A stretch of DNA of 64,000 nucleotides from assembly GCA_034926635.1 (NCBI GenBank), contig JAYFQX010000001.1, positions 62,001 to 126,000 of the forward strand. The letters are read 5' to 3'. The translations under genes and the position numbers were made by a program. The stretch comes from Christensenella sp034926635 (GTDB taxonomy: Bacteria; Bacillota; Clostridia; Christensenellales; Christensenellaceae). This document shows, piece by piece, positions 44,182 through 53,283 of this stretch (position 1 is its first letter; every line of letters begins with the position of its first letter). The notes under the pieces are model-generated. The model saw only the letters and a list, made by a program, of their open reading frames with translations, did not search any database and was not told where the DNA came from.

Positions 44182-44868
44182 TTACTCCTTATAAATTTTA
44201 TCGAAATTTGCAATAGCAAATTTTGCAGCATTTTGCTCCGCTTCTTTTTTAGAGCTGCCTACGCCCTCGCAGACAACTTCGCTTCCAATAATTAAGCGCA
44301 CATAAAAAGTTGTATTATGCGGTGGTCCTTCTTGACGGTTCACAAGATAATTGATCTCTTTTTTTACCGTTTTTTGAACCATCTCCTGTAATTGTGACTT
44401 ATAATCCCGATCGAGTATACGTGTCATTACTTCTTTTATGGCATTATGGAACAAAACGTTTACCATACTTTGCGTTGCATAAAAACCGCCGTCCATATAT
44501 ACAGCACCAATCAAGGCCTCCATGGCATTTTCAAGAATACTCGTTTTATTTCTGCCTCCGGACATCTCCTCGCCGTTTCCCAGAAAAATATAATTTCCCA
44601 AATCAATATTTCTTGCTATTCTGGCAAGAGATTTTGAACAAACAATATCCGCACGACGCTGCGTCAGCACCCCTTCAGAAAAATCACTATATTTCGTAAA
44701 AAGGTAATCACTGATAATTAATTCAATCACCGCGTCTCCTAAAAACTCCAGACGCTCGTAATTCGGAACATCCCCGCATGATGGATGCGTAAGCGCACGG
44801 ATCAGCAGGTCAACATCGTTAAAACGGTATCCTATTTTATTTTGCAGTTCCAGTAATAATTCTTCCAT
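44182..44868 (-). CDS. rnc: Ribonuclease III
   Basis: A 228-residue enzyme: nuclease domain with the signature ERLEFLGDAVIELIISDYLF and the second acidic site ALIGAVYMDGG, and a C-terminal double-stranded RNA-binding domain ending in SSKKEAEQNAAKFAI. Starts directly after the plsX stop (no gap). acpP, often between plsX and rnc in Firmicutes, is not here. Confidence 0.95.
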   Translation of the reverse strand: MEELLLELQNKIGYRFNDVDLLIRALTHPSCGDVPNYERLEFLGDAVIELIISDYLFTKYSDFSEGVLTQRRADIVCSKSLARIARNIDLGNYIFLGNGEEMSGGRNKTSILENAMEALIGAVYMDGGFYATQSMVNVLFHNAIKEVMTRILDRDYKSQLQEMVQKTVKKEINYLVNRQEGPPHNTTFYVRLIIGSEVVCEGVGSSKKEAEQNAAKFAIANFDKIYKE

Positions 44869-45870
44869 TTACTCTGCCGACAACTTTGCGATTTCTTCTT
44901 GGATGACCTGCACAACATTACCTGAAATAAATTCTCTGGCATTGCGGATCGTATTGAGGACAACTTTTTCGTCCGAACTGCCATGTGTTTTTACCACACC
45001 ACCCGTAAGCCCCAAAAGCAGCGCTCCGCCATATTCTTTGTAATCCATTTTCTTCTTTAATTTTCCAAACGCGCCCTTCATAAACACAGCCCCGATCTTT
45101 GCAGAAGTGCTTTCTTTAATATAACCTTTCAGCATGCCCAAAATTGTTTTTGCACAGCCTTCCACAAACTTCAAAACGATGTTTCCCGTAAACCCATCGC
45201 AAACCAGTACATCAAAATCGCCGGAAAGAAGATCCCTGCCTTCTGCGTTCCCGACAAAATTAACGGATGTATCCTTTAAAAGCTGGTATGCATGTTTTGT
45301 AAGCTCATTTCCTTTTTCTTCTTCAGCACCGTTGTTAATCAGTCCGACCTTCGGATTCGCAATACGGAAAACCTTTTCCATATAAATGCTTCCCATCACG
45401 CCAAACTGTTGTAAATACTGAGGCTTGCATTCCGTATTCGCGCCTGCATCAATCAACAGTACTTCACCTGTACGCGTCGGCAACACCGGTGCAAGCGCCG
45501 GACGTTTGATCCCTTTAATGCGTTTAACGATCAAAGTTGCGCCGGCAACAAGTGCGCCAGTAGAGCCTGCCGAGATCATCATTTCGCCTTTTCCTTCGGA
45601 GAGCAGCTTAAGTGCCACAGCCATAGAGGAATCGGGCTTTTCTTTCAATGCTTTTACCGGCGAATCATCCATGGCAATTACCTGCGTGGTATGGGTGATC
45701 GTAAGACGATCTTTATCATACGATAATGTCTTTAAAATCTCTTCGATCCGAGGACGATCCCCGGTTAAAATAATTTCCACATCATCGTAGGCGCAAATTC
45801 CTAAAACTGCCCCTCTTACGATTGCTTCCGGCGCGTTATCACCGCCCATTGCATCTAATATAATCCTCAT
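44869..45870 (-). CDS. plsX: Phosphate acyltransferase PlsX
   Basis: A 333-residue enzyme turning acyl-ACP into acyl-phosphate for PlsY. The N-terminus MRIILDAMGGDNAPEAIV is diagnostic, with SAGSTGALVAGA and the GFTGNIVLK motif later. ATG at 45870 has GGGGAG five bases upstream; the longer frame to 45948 is spurious. It forms a cluster with rpmF and rnc. Confidence 0.95.
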   Translation of the reverse strand: MRIILDAMGGDNAPEAIVRGAVLGICAYDDVEIILTGDRPRIEEILKTLSYDKDRLTITHTTQVIAMDDSPVKALKEKPDSSMAVALKLLSEGKGEMMISAGSTGALVAGATLIVKRIKGIKRPALAPVLPTRTGEVLLIDAGANTECKPQYLQQFGVMGSIYMEKVFRIANPKVGLINNGAEEEKGNELTKHAYQLLKDTSVNFVGNAEGRDLLSGDFDVLVCDGFTGNIVLKFVEGCAKTILGMLKGYIKESTSAKIGAVFMKGAFGKLKKKMDYKEYGGALLLGLTGGVVKTHGSSDEKVVLNTIRNAREFISGNVVQVIQEEIAKLSAE

Positions 45871-45985
45871 TTTGACTCCCCTAGCTTCATTGCTGCACAT
45901 ATAAAATCCAATAATATTAGTATACAGGAAATATACCCCGATTTTCAATGCAATTCCGCATGAATTTTAAAAATGATTTAAAATT

Positions 45986-46012
45986 AAAAAGGGATTCACA
46001 ACCGCGAATCCC
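45986..46012 (-). terminator. Terminator after rpmF
   Basis: GGGATTC (45991-45997) pairs with GAATCCC (46006-46012); the minus-strand transcript continues with T5 and further A/T-rich sequence. Confidence 0.8.
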
Positions 46013-46025
46013 TCTTTCGGTTCCA

Positions 46026-46217
46026 TTATTTTGCAGCCGCTTCTTTCGGAGCTACCGCTAGTCTACCGTTGTAATATCCGCAATTCGGACATACACGATG
46101 CGCGAGCTTCGGCTGATGGCACTGCGGGCACTGCGATACAGCAGGAGCCGACAGCTTCCAATGTGCTCTTCTCGTACGTTTACGCTGCTTAGACGTTCTA
46201 TTCTTGGGTACTGCCAC
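46026..46217 (-). CDS. rpmF: 50S ribosomal protein L32
   Basis: A 63-residue L32 of the zinc-binding type: the N-terminus AVPKNRTSKQRKRTRRAHWKL is followed by CPQC and CPNC, giving the four Cys of a zinc ribbon. Start codon is GTG, preceded by GGGGAGGTG. Adjacent upstream DUF177 gene is the usual neighbour. Confidence 0.95.
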   Translation of the reverse strand: MAVPKNRTSKQRKRTRRAHWKLSAPAVSQCPQCHQPKLAHRVCPNCGYYNGRLAVAPKEAAAK

Positions 46218-46236
46218 TTTCTACACCTCCCCGGGT

Positions 46237-46722
46237 TTAAAACAATCCCTTTAATTTTGCAAACGGATTTGTTTCATCCGTGTCCTCTTGCTTGCAATCG
46301 CACTGTTTCTCATTCAAATTCTGACCACATTTCGGGCAAAGCCCCTTGCAGTCTTCCTTGCATAAAAGCCTGTGCGGCAAATTCAGTATAATCAGATCAT
46401 ACACCATTTTATCCAGTGGAACAAGTTCGCCGTGATAAGCATAATTCTCATCCTGCTGTGTTCCTTCTCTGAAGAACATCTCATCAAATCCGCATTCCAA
46501 AGGCAATAACATCTTTGACAGGCAACGGTCACAGGTTTCATTCAAAGTTGTTTGAAACCATCCTTTTACCGATACCTCACCGGATATGGCATAATATTCC
46601 GCATGTAGCCTGAGCGGCTCTGCAAAGCTGATATCGCTCCCAAAATCCGGAACTGCATTGTAATCATAAGCAAACGTGGTTCCCTCGTTTTTGAGCGCTC
46701 TTGAAGCATCAATATCAATCAT
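46237..46722 (-). CDS. DUF177 (YceD) family protein
   Basis: A 161-residue protein of the YceD/DUF177 family, which is nearly always encoded next to rpmF. It carries CDRC in the centre and a C-terminal cysteine group (CKEDCKGLCPKC, CDC), expected to bind zinc. A role in 23S rRNA accumulation has been proposed for relatives. GAGGG precedes the ATG. Confidence 0.88.
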   Translation of the reverse strand: MIDIDASRALKNEGTTFAYDYNAVPDFGSDISFAEPLRLHAEYYAISGEVSVKGWFQTTLNETCDRCLSKMLLPLECGFDEMFFREGTQQDENYAYHGELVPLDKMVYDLIILNLPHRLLCKEDCKGLCPKCGQNLNEKQCDCKQEDTDETNPFAKLKGLF

Positions 46723-46791
46723 ACTTTACCCTCAGCTGAAAACAGCTACCATATTATTATATTTTTATGCAGCGGCCTTGTCAACAGTTTT

Positions 46792-47994
46792 TTATTTGCA
46801 GCAGATATCATAAGTATCAAGCGCAATTGTCATTTCCTCATCCGTTGGGATCACAAGCAGCTTGACCTTGGAATCCGCCGTCGAAATTTCGCATTCCTCG
46901 CCGCGCATTTTGTCGTTTTTCGCATCGTCTAGTTTTACGCCCATGAATTCCAGACCTTCCACCGCATGCTTTCTTACATCCCAATCGTTCTCGCCTACGC
47001 CACCGGCAAATGTAATGACATCTACGCCGCCCATTGCCGCTGCATATGCGCCAATATATTTTTTCAGACGATAATTGAATACGTCAAGAGCAAGTTTCGC
47101 GCGTGCATTTCCATTCTCTTCTTCCGCCCACAGGTCACGGAAATCGCTGGAGATTCCGGAAATTCCGAGAACGCCGGATTGCTTATTCAGATAATTAATC
47201 GCCTGGTTGACGTCCATATCCAACTTATTCATCAAATACGGAACAATCGCCGCATCCAAATCACCGCTGCGCGTCCCCATCACAAGTCCTTCTAAAGGCG
47301 TAAAGCCCATTGAAGTATCTACCGATACACCACCGTCGACAGCAGCAACAGAAGAACCATTGCCAAGATGGCATGTGATGATTTTCAGGTCTTTAATATC
47401 TTTTCCTAAAATTTCTGCAGCACGTTGGGAAACATATTTATGCGATGTGCCGTGGAACCCGTAACGGCGCACTTTATAATCCGTATAAGCAGAATACGGA
47501 ATACCATACAAAAACGCTTTTGCAGGCATGTTCGCATGGAAAGCAGTATCAAAAACACCGACCATCGGTACGCCAGGCATCAACGCCTGACATGCAGAAA
47601 TCCCCATCAGGTTTGCCGGGTTGTGAAGCGGTGCAAGCTCGATATTTTCTTCTAACGCTTTAATGACTTCATCGGTTATCAATACAGAACCGCTGAACTT
47701 TTCTCCGCCATGAACTACTCTATGACCCACAGCTTTGATCCCGCTGAGATCCGAAACAACCCCATGGACAGGATTGGTCAGCGCATCGATTACCTGTTTC
47801 ATTGCATCGTTGTGATCTTTCATCGGGGTCTCAATCGATACTTTGTCTTTTCCCGTTGGTTTATGTGTAATGACGGAATGATCAATCCCGATTCTTTCTA
47901 CCAGACCTTTTGCAATTACGGACTTGTTTTCCATGTCAATCAATTGGTACTTAAGCGAGGAACTCCCCGCGTTAATTACTAATACGTTAATCAT
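46792..47994 (-). CDS. ackA: Acetate kinase
   Basis: A 400-residue acetokinase converting acetyl phosphate and ADP to acetate and ATP. Conserved NAGSSSLKYQL, VGHRVVHGGE, TCHLGNGSS and FTGGVGEN-like (FAGGVGEND) motifs are present. ATG at 47994 has GGGAG eight bases upstream. It follows pta by 20 bp, forming the pta-ackA acetate operon. Confidence 0.96.
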   Translation of the reverse strand: MINVLVINAGSSSLKYQLIDMENKSVIAKGLVERIGIDHSVITHKPTGKDKVSIETPMKDHNDAMKQVIDALTNPVHGVVSDLSGIKAVGHRVVHGGEKFSGSVLITDEVIKALEENIELAPLHNPANLMGISACQALMPGVPMVGVFDTAFHANMPAKAFLYGIPYSAYTDYKVRRYGFHGTSHKYVSQRAAEILGKDIKDLKIITCHLGNGSSVAAVDGGVSVDTSMGFTPLEGLVMGTRSGDLDAAIVPYLMNKLDMDVNQAINYLNKQSGVLGISGISSDFRDLWAEEENGNARAKLALDVFNYRLKKYIGAYAAAMGGVDVITFAGGVGENDWDVRKHAVEGLEFMGVKLDDAKNDKMRGEECEISTADSKVKLLVIPTDEEMTIALDTYDICCK

Positions 47995-48014
47995 AATCTT
48001 TTCTCCCACTCAAA

Positions 48015-49013
48015 TTAAAATGACTGTGCCTGTACAGCTGTAATCGCTACGACCGCTACGATATCATCCACGCTGCATCCGCGAGACAGATCGTTTACTG
48101 GACGCGCAAGTCCTTGGCTCACCGGGCCGATCGCTTCTGCGCCGCCAAGCCTCTGCACCAGTTTATATCCAATATTTCCCGCCTGGATATCCGGGAAAAT
48201 CAATACGTTCGCACGTCCAGCTACCGCACTGCCCGGGCTCTTTAACTGCCCGACAGACTCAATCAGGGCAGCATCTGCCTGAAGATCGCCGTCAATATTC
48301 AATTCAGGAGCAAGTTCTTTTGCAATTCTGGTGGCTTCGATTACCTTATCTACATTTGCATGCTTAGCGCTATGCTTTGTGGAGAAAGAAAGCATTGCTA
48401 CGCGCGGATCAATCCCCGCAAGTCCTTTTGCAGTATCAGCCGATGCAATCGCGATCGCAGCCAATTCTTCCGCAGATGGTTCAATGTTGATTGCGCAGTC
48501 CGCAAACACCATAACGCCGTCGTCTCCCCATTTTTTATCAGGATGCTCCATGATAAAACAGCTGGAAACAATGGATACGCCCGGTTTTGTTTTGATAACC
48601 TGCAAAGCAGGACGCAGCGTATCTCCGGTGGAATGGATTGCGCCCGACACCATGCCGTCCGCATCGTTGCTCTTCACCATCAAAACCGCATAATAAAGGG
48701 GATCCTTGCACGTTTCTTTTGCCTGCTCCGGTGTGATTCCCTTGCTTTTACGCATTTCATAAAACAGATTCGCATATTCGTCCAACTTGGATGATGTAGA
48801 AGAATTTATGACTGTTACACCTGATAAATCTACATTCTTTTCTTTTGCAATCGCTTCTATTTCTTTCTCGTTTCCAAGAAGAATTACATTTGCGATTTCC
48901 TGATTTACAATCTTCGCCGCTGCTTCTACCGTACGCGGCTCGCTTCCTTCCGGAAGAACAATATTCTTTCTTACGGACTTCGCTTTCTCTTTGATCTGAT
49001 CCATTAACGACAT
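48015..49013 (-). CDS. pta: Phosphate acetyltransferase
   Basis: A 332-residue single-domain Pta (no N-terminal P-loop domain) converting acetyl-CoA to acetyl phosphate. Motifs GAIHSTGDTLRPALQ and the C-terminal GGAEAIGPVSQGLARPVNDLSRG are conserved. ATG at 49013 with GAGGTG upstream. Together with ackA it yields ATP by substrate-level phosphorylation. Confidence 0.95.
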   Translation of the reverse strand: MSLMDQIKEKAKSVRKNIVLPEGSEPRTVEAAAKIVNQEIANVILLGNEKEIEAIAKEKNVDLSGVTVINSSTSSKLDEYANLFYEMRKSKGITPEQAKETCKDPLYYAVLMVKSNDADGMVSGAIHSTGDTLRPALQVIKTKPGVSIVSSCFIMEHPDKKWGDDGVMVFADCAINIEPSAEELAAIAIASADTAKGLAGIDPRVAMLSFSTKHSAKHANVDKVIEATRIAKELAPELNIDGDLQADAALIESVGQLKSPGSAVAGRANVLIFPDIQAGNIGYKLVQRLGGAEAIGPVSQGLARPVNDLSRGCSVDDIVAVVAITAVQAQSF

Positions 49014-49063
49014 CTTACAATACACCTCTTGTTATAATTATTTCAAAAATTCAGGGGTTTTGG

Positions 49064-49069
49064 TATAAT
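49064..49069 (+). promoter_or_regulatory. Candidate extended -10 promoter for tmcAL
   Basis: TGGTATAAT on the plus strand is an extended -10 element (TATAAT at 49064-49069), 70 bp upstream of the tmcAL start. The -35 position shows only a weak TTTCAA. The pta promoter would lie in the same 110-bp divergent gap. Confidence 0.45.
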
Positions 49070-49138
49070 ACTAAGCAAGGCTCGGTATCACGCCTTATCT
49101 ATTATATAAAAAAAAGCATTGTATTGCAAAGGTATTTT

Positions 49139-50332
49139 ATGAAAATAGCGGGAATAACAGCGGAATATAACCCTTTTCATCAGGGACATCAGTACCACAT
49201 TTTACAAACGTCAAAAAAAAGTGGCGCAGAGGCAATCATTTGCATTATGAGCGGAAACTTTACGCAGCGTGGAGAACCCGCCGTTTTTGACAAATGGTCA
49301 CGCGCCAAAGCAGCTGTCCTAGGCGGCGCTGATTTGGTGCTGGAGCTTCCTTTTGCTTATGCTGTGCAAAGCGCAGAACAATTCGCCTTTGGCGCTGTTT
49401 CAATTTTAGATAAGCTGAACTGTGTTTCCTGTTTGTCTTTTGGTATGGAAAACGGGAGCCTTAACGACTTAACAAAATTAGCGCACTTTCTTGCAAAAGA
49501 ATCACAAGAATATTCTTATTTGTTAAAAAACAGCCTGGATACCGGACTCTCCTATCCCGCTGCGCGTGCTGCCGTGCTTTCCCGTCTGCTTCCGGAAATT
49601 GGCGCACACCTGTATTCTTCCCCGAACAATATATTGGCGTTGGAATACTTAAAAGCAATAGAAACATTGCAAAGCAGCCTGCAGCCGGTTTCCATACTGC
49701 GCTGCGGCGGTGCTTATCATGATAAATTCCCGCATAAAACGTTTGCAAGCGCAACTGCTCTGCGCCGCCAAATTCTTGATTGTGGAATTGCTTCTGTGAG
49801 TGACGAAAATATCCCTTTGGCTGAAAAGCAATGTTACGCAAACTCTCCGGTATTTCCAAGTTCTCTTTACCCATACGCTGCGTTCCGATTAAGGCAGATG
49901 TCCATTTCCAAAATTTCCAAAATTTTTGGTGTTTCAGAAGGATTGGAATACAAAATTTTTGAAACAGTAAAAAAAGCAAATAGCTATGATACATTTATCT
50001 CGATGATAAAGAGTAAGCGCTATCCGCATTCCCGGCTTCAGCGGCTATTGCTCTATTGTTTTATGGGAATAACAAAAGAACAAATGACAGAAGCGATGAA
50101 TGCCGAAGTTTACGCCCGGGTTTTATGTATCAAAAAAGAAAAACTTTGGCTGCTTTCCTACCTCTCAAAGCACGCTTCCATTCCGCTCATTACGAAAGCC
50201 GCCCAATTTCCACAGAACAATCCCCTATTTGATTTGGATCTCAAAGCCTCAGATCTGTATGGATTACTTGGCGATCAAAAAAAAATCGCACCCTCTCGGC
50301 GCGATTTTATACAAAAATTAATGATTATTTAA
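49139..50332 (+). CDS. tmcAL: tRNA(Met) cytidine acetate ligase TmcAL
   Basis: A 397-residue nucleotidyltransferase-fold enzyme with TAEYNPFHQGHQYHI (HxGH-like motif) and CIMSGNFTQRGEPA; in Bacillus it makes N4-acetylcytidine at the wobble base of elongator tRNA(Met) from acetate and ATP. ATG at 49139 follows AAAGGT. It is the only plus-strand gene in the window and diverges from pta-ackA. Its last eight bases overlap the stop of the convergent patatin gene. Confidence 0.9.
   Translation: MKIAGITAEYNPFHQGHQYHILQTSKKSGAEAIICIMSGNFTQRGEPAVFDKWSRAKAAVLGGADLVLELPFAYAVQSAEQFAFGAVSILDKLNCVSCLSFGMENGSLNDLTKLAHFLAKESQEYSYLLKNSLDTGLSYPAARAAVLSRLLPEIGAHLYSSPNNILALEYLKAIETLQSSLQPVSILRCGGAYHDKFPHKTFASATALRRQILDCGIASVSDENIPLAEKQCYANSPVFPSSLYPYAAFRLRQMSISKISKIFGVSEGLEYKIFETVKKANSYDTFISMIKSKRYPHSRLQRLLLYCFMGITKEQMTEAMNAEVYARVLCIKKEKLWLLSYLSKHASIPLITKAAQFPQNNPLFDLDLKASDLYGLLGDQKKIAPSRRDFIQKLMII
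50276..50308 (-). terminator. Terminator of the patatin gene inside the 3' end of tmcAL
   Basis: AAAATCGC (50282-50289) pairs with GCGATTTT (50301-50308); the minus-strand RNA then has T9. The hairpin therefore sits within the coding sequence of the convergent tmcAL gene, about 20 bp after the patatin stop. Confidence 0.8.
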
Positions 50333-51140
50333 GAGATTTGCTGTCACTGATTGAAGACTTCATTTTTATCACTTCTTTTATCTTAGCCACAGAATCAATC
50401 GCCGCCTGTTCACCACGTTCGATAATTTTCTGGATATCTTTATATTGATTTCCTTGAATATCCGCAATTTGTGGTAAAATCAAAACATCTGCATCCTTCC
50501 ATGCGTTTTTTGCCAGATACCAATCGGCAATCGTGAAAGAATCCTGCAATAAATCTACCACGCTCTTTGGCGTACCAAGAGGTTCTCCCCGATAAGAAAC
50601 ATCCACTGCGATCACAATATCTGCACCCATTTCATGTGCAGCGGGAATCGCAGTTCTGTCAATTACGCCTCCGTCAATATAGGTCTTTCCATCCATTTCA
50701 TAAGGTGTAAAAACACCGGGGATAGAAATACTCGCCCGAACCGCCTCGTGGATTGGCCCGGTGGTAAATCTTTTCAATTTTGCTTCTTCTATACAGGTAG
50801 CAATACAAGAAAAAGGAATTTTTGCATGTTCTATACTGATATTTTTTGTCATCAGCTTAATCAAGTCCTGCACTTTATTTCCTTTTACATATCCGGATGA
50901 CGAAATCGCAAAATCAAAAAAGTATTTTTTAGCATCAAAAACAATCGCAAGGCTTTCCAATACATCCAAATCGCCCTCGGAAGCATAAATCCCCCCAACC
51001 AGCGCGCCCATGCTACACCCTGCGATGTAGTCTATCGGGATTTTATTATCAAGCAACACCTTAATAATCCCGATATGCGCAAAGCCTCGCGCAGAACCGC
51101 CTCCAAGAGCCAGCCCGATTTTTGGTTTTTTGATTGCCAT
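50325..51140 (-). CDS. Patatin-like phospholipase (RssA/NTE type)
   Basis: A 271-residue patatin-family esterase. It shows GGGSARGFAHIG (oxyanion hole), the nucleophile elbow GCSMGA (GxSxG) near residue 43, and the catalytic Asp motif DGG (YIDGGVIDR). The family hydrolyses acyl chains of phospholipids; natural substrate unknown. No signal peptide is evident, so it is probably cytoplasmic or membrane-associated. Confidence 0.88.
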   Translation of the reverse strand: MAIKKPKIGLALGGGSARGFAHIGIIKVLLDNKIPIDYIAGCSMGALVGGIYASEGDLDVLESLAIVFDAKKYFFDFAISSSGYVKGNKVQDLIKLMTKNISIEHAKIPFSCIATCIEEAKLKRFTTGPIHEAVRASISIPGVFTPYEMDGKTYIDGGVIDRTAIPAAHEMGADIVIAVDVSYRGEPLGTPKSVVDLLQDSFTIADWYLAKNAWKDADVLILPQIADIQGNQYKDIQKIIERGEQAAIDSVAKIKEVIKMKSSISDSKSLK

Positions 51141-51176
51141 AACACGCCTTTCCCTTGCTTTCCAGCGCCCGGGTGT

Positions 51177-51644
51177 CTAAAACTCCGCCTGGTCCTTATT
51201 CTTTTTGTTGATAAAGTTTGATTTATTTTCTTTGATAATATCCATATATTCACGCATATAAGACGATAAATCTTCCAGAACATTGACTGCATATTCGTTT
51301 GCATTCAAGCGAATTTCATAAGCCTGTTTTTGGGCTACATCTATCATTCGGTTCGATTTTTCATAAGCAAGCTGCGTTACCCGATGATCTTCCACTAAAC
51401 TAGAAAGCTGATTATCAGCACCATCGAGGATGTCCTTTGCTTTTTCCTGTGCCTGGGTCAATATTTCGCCTTTATGGTCAAGCACTTCTTGCGCGTATAC
51501 AATATCCTTGGGAAGCGCTAATTTAATCTCTTCCAAAATTTCCATTACAAATTCTACATCAATTGTTTTTTTGTTGCCAAACAATGATTTTCTGCCATTC
51601 TCAATTTCATCCTGAATTTCTTTGATCAAGTCAAATACTTTCAT
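51177..51644 (-). CDS. Conserved coiled-coil protein of unknown function
   Basis: A 155-residue, highly charged protein, mostly helical with heptad-like stretches at about residues 60-140 and no membrane segment. It resembles the small protein often found directly after coaD in Clostridia and sometimes labelled as ATPase; I see no P-loop. It overlaps the coaD stop by 14 bases. DivIVA- or b-subunit-like coiled coils are possible structural analogues, but no function is claimed. Confidence 0.7.
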   Translation of the reverse strand: MKVFDLIKEIQDEIENGRKSLFGNKKTIDVEFVMEILEEIKLALPKDIVYAQEVLDHKGEILTQAQEKAKDILDGADNQLSSLVEDHRVTQLAYEKSNRMIDVAQKQAYEIRLNANEYAVNVLEDLSSYMREYMDIIKENKSNFINKKNKDQAEF

Positions 51645-52119
51645 GTTTTGTCCCTCCGTTTATCATTGTTACAACTTCATCCGGTACATATTCTGATATG
51701 TCCGCATGGAAAGTGATTAATTCCCGCACGATCGTCGAACTGACAAAAGACATTTCCGGTCTGGAGAATAAAGCAAACGTTTCTGTTCCCGGCAATAAAT
51801 TATTATTCACATAAGAAAGCTGTTGCTCTAATTCCAAATCGCTGTTTGTTCTTAATCCGCGAATAATGATGTTCACTTTAAGTTCTCGAAGTAGATCCAC
51901 CAAAAGACCTTCGAAGGAAACTGTCTTAACATTTGCAAGCCCGCTGACAGCTGCCTCAACCATCTTGACACGTTCACAAGCCGGGAACATACCCTTTTTT
52001 GCGCTATTATATAACACGCCTACATACACAGTTTCAAAAAGAGACGCCGCCCTTTTAATAATATCCATATGCCCTTTGGTAATCGGGTCAAAACTCCCCG
52101 GGTAAATACAAGTTTTCAT
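51631..52119 (-). CDS. coaD: Phosphopantetheine adenylyltransferase
   Basis: A 162-residue nucleotidyltransferase making dephospho-CoA: YPGSFDPITKGHMDII (TxGH motif) and the C-terminal PEMSFVSSTIVREL (ISST-R) motif. ATG at 52119 overlaps the rsmD stop as ATGA. Confidence 0.95.
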   Translation of the reverse strand: MKTCIYPGSFDPITKGHMDIIKRAASLFETVYVGVLYNSAKKGMFPACERVKMVEAAVSGLANVKTVSFEGLLVDLLRELKVNIIIRGLRTNSDLELEQQLSYVNNNLLPGTETFALFSRPEMSFVSSTIVRELITFHADISEYVPDEVVTMINGGTKHESI

Positions 52120-52667
52120 AAACCATTTTGCCACCGAAAAAAATCCAGAAATGTTTTTCCGTATTTTTTCCGTTTGTCAAAAACAAATCCCTTCCCTTCA
52201 ATCTCAAGCCCCTGCGCACTCTCCGCGACAAGCAGCGCATCTCCGGCGAGAACCTCGCCACTTGCCAAGGCCTCAAAAACCGCTTCATAATATCCACGCT
52301 TATATGGCGGATCTATAAACACTATATCAAATTTTCTGGTATTTTTAAATAGCGCAATTGCATTCAAAAAATCATTTTTTATGACTTTTGATTTCGCTGC
52401 ATAGCCAAGTGTTTCGATATTTTTTTCTATCACCTTAATACTGCCTGCGTCAACATCACAAAATACCGCTTCCTTCGCACCTCGCGAAAGAGCTTCCAGC
52501 CCCAGCGCACCACTTCCTGCAAACAAATCAAGTATCTGCGCACCAGTAACCTCAAATTGAATAGACCCGAAAAGCGATTCCCGCACGCGATCGGTTGTAG
52601 GTCTCGTATTCTCCCCTATCGGGGAGGTCAGCTTCGTTCCCCGTTTTTCACCTGCTATAATCCTCAT
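52116..52667 (-). CDS. rsmD: 16S rRNA (guanine966-N2)-methyltransferase RsmD
   Basis: A 183-residue methyltransferase with the RIIAGEKRGTKL start, SAM-binding DLFAGSGALGLEALSRG and the catalytic DPPY in FIDPPYKRGYY. Standard rsmD-coaD pair. It begins two bases after the preceding stop and shows no clear ribosome-binding site, so it may depend on coupling. Confidence 0.93.
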   Translation of the reverse strand: MRIIAGEKRGTKLTSPIGENTRPTTDRVRESLFGSIQFEVTGAQILDLFAGSGALGLEALSRGAKEAVFCDVDAGSIKVIEKNIETLGYAAKSKVIKNDFLNAIALFKNTRKFDIVFIDPPYKRGYYEAVFEALASGEVLAGDALLVAESAQGLEIEGKGFVFDKRKKYGKTFLDFFRWQNGL

Positions 52668-52668
52668 A

Positions 52669-53220
52669 TCAGCGTATCAATTCATCCGGTGTTACAATCA
52701 CATCCATATTTTCATCATGGATTTCCCGCGGTATTTTTTCTATTATCTGAAAATCATAAGCGACCGCAACTTTTAAAGCCTGTTGCGCTTGCTTCAAATA
52801 AGCGTCATAATAACCGCCGCCAAAACCAAGACGGTTCTTTGCCCTGTCAAAAGCGATCCCCGGCACAATTACCAGATCCAGGTCCTGCGGGGCTATGATC
52901 TCGGCATGCTCAAATTTTGGCTGTGCAACACCAAAACAGCTCAGTTCCAACACTGCACTTTTAATATTTGCGGCATACATCTGTTTTTCATGCACTACAG
53001 GCAACGCAACGCGCACCCCTTTATAAAGCAGCCATCCTGTTAACTGTGCCGTTTTTACTTCATTGTCAAAATCGCTATAAACCAACACGGTCTTCACATC
53101 ATCAAGCAAACCGGAAGAAAGAAACAATTCATAAACTTTTGCAGACTCCTCCTCGATATACTTTGACGTCAGGCTTCTGCGCATATTCAATACTTTTTCA
53201 CGTAATTCATCTTTTGTCAT
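52669..53220 (-). CDS. 5-formyltetrahydrofolate cyclo-ligase
   Basis: A 183-residue enzyme of the MTHFS family that recycles 5-formyl-THF using ATP. Conserved FDRAKNRLGFGGGYYDAYL motif near residue 130 is diagnostic. Note that it lies in a cluster with glyA-type one-carbon metabolism elsewhere in the window but not in the same operon. GGAGG ahead of the ATG. Confidence 0.92.
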   Translation of the reverse strand: MTKDELREKVLNMRRSLTSKYIEEESAKVYELFLSSGLLDDVKTVLVYSDFDNEVKTAQLTGWLLYKGVRVALPVVHEKQMYAANIKSAVLELSCFGVAQPKFEHAEIIAPQDLDLVIVPGIAFDRAKNRLGFGGGYYDAYLKQAQQALKVAVAYDFQIIEKIPREIHDENMDVIVTPDELIR

Positions 53221-53283
53221 ATTATTCCTCCATATGCGCCGCGCATCACCGCTTGTCCCGCCTCCATTGCATAAAAAAATGCA

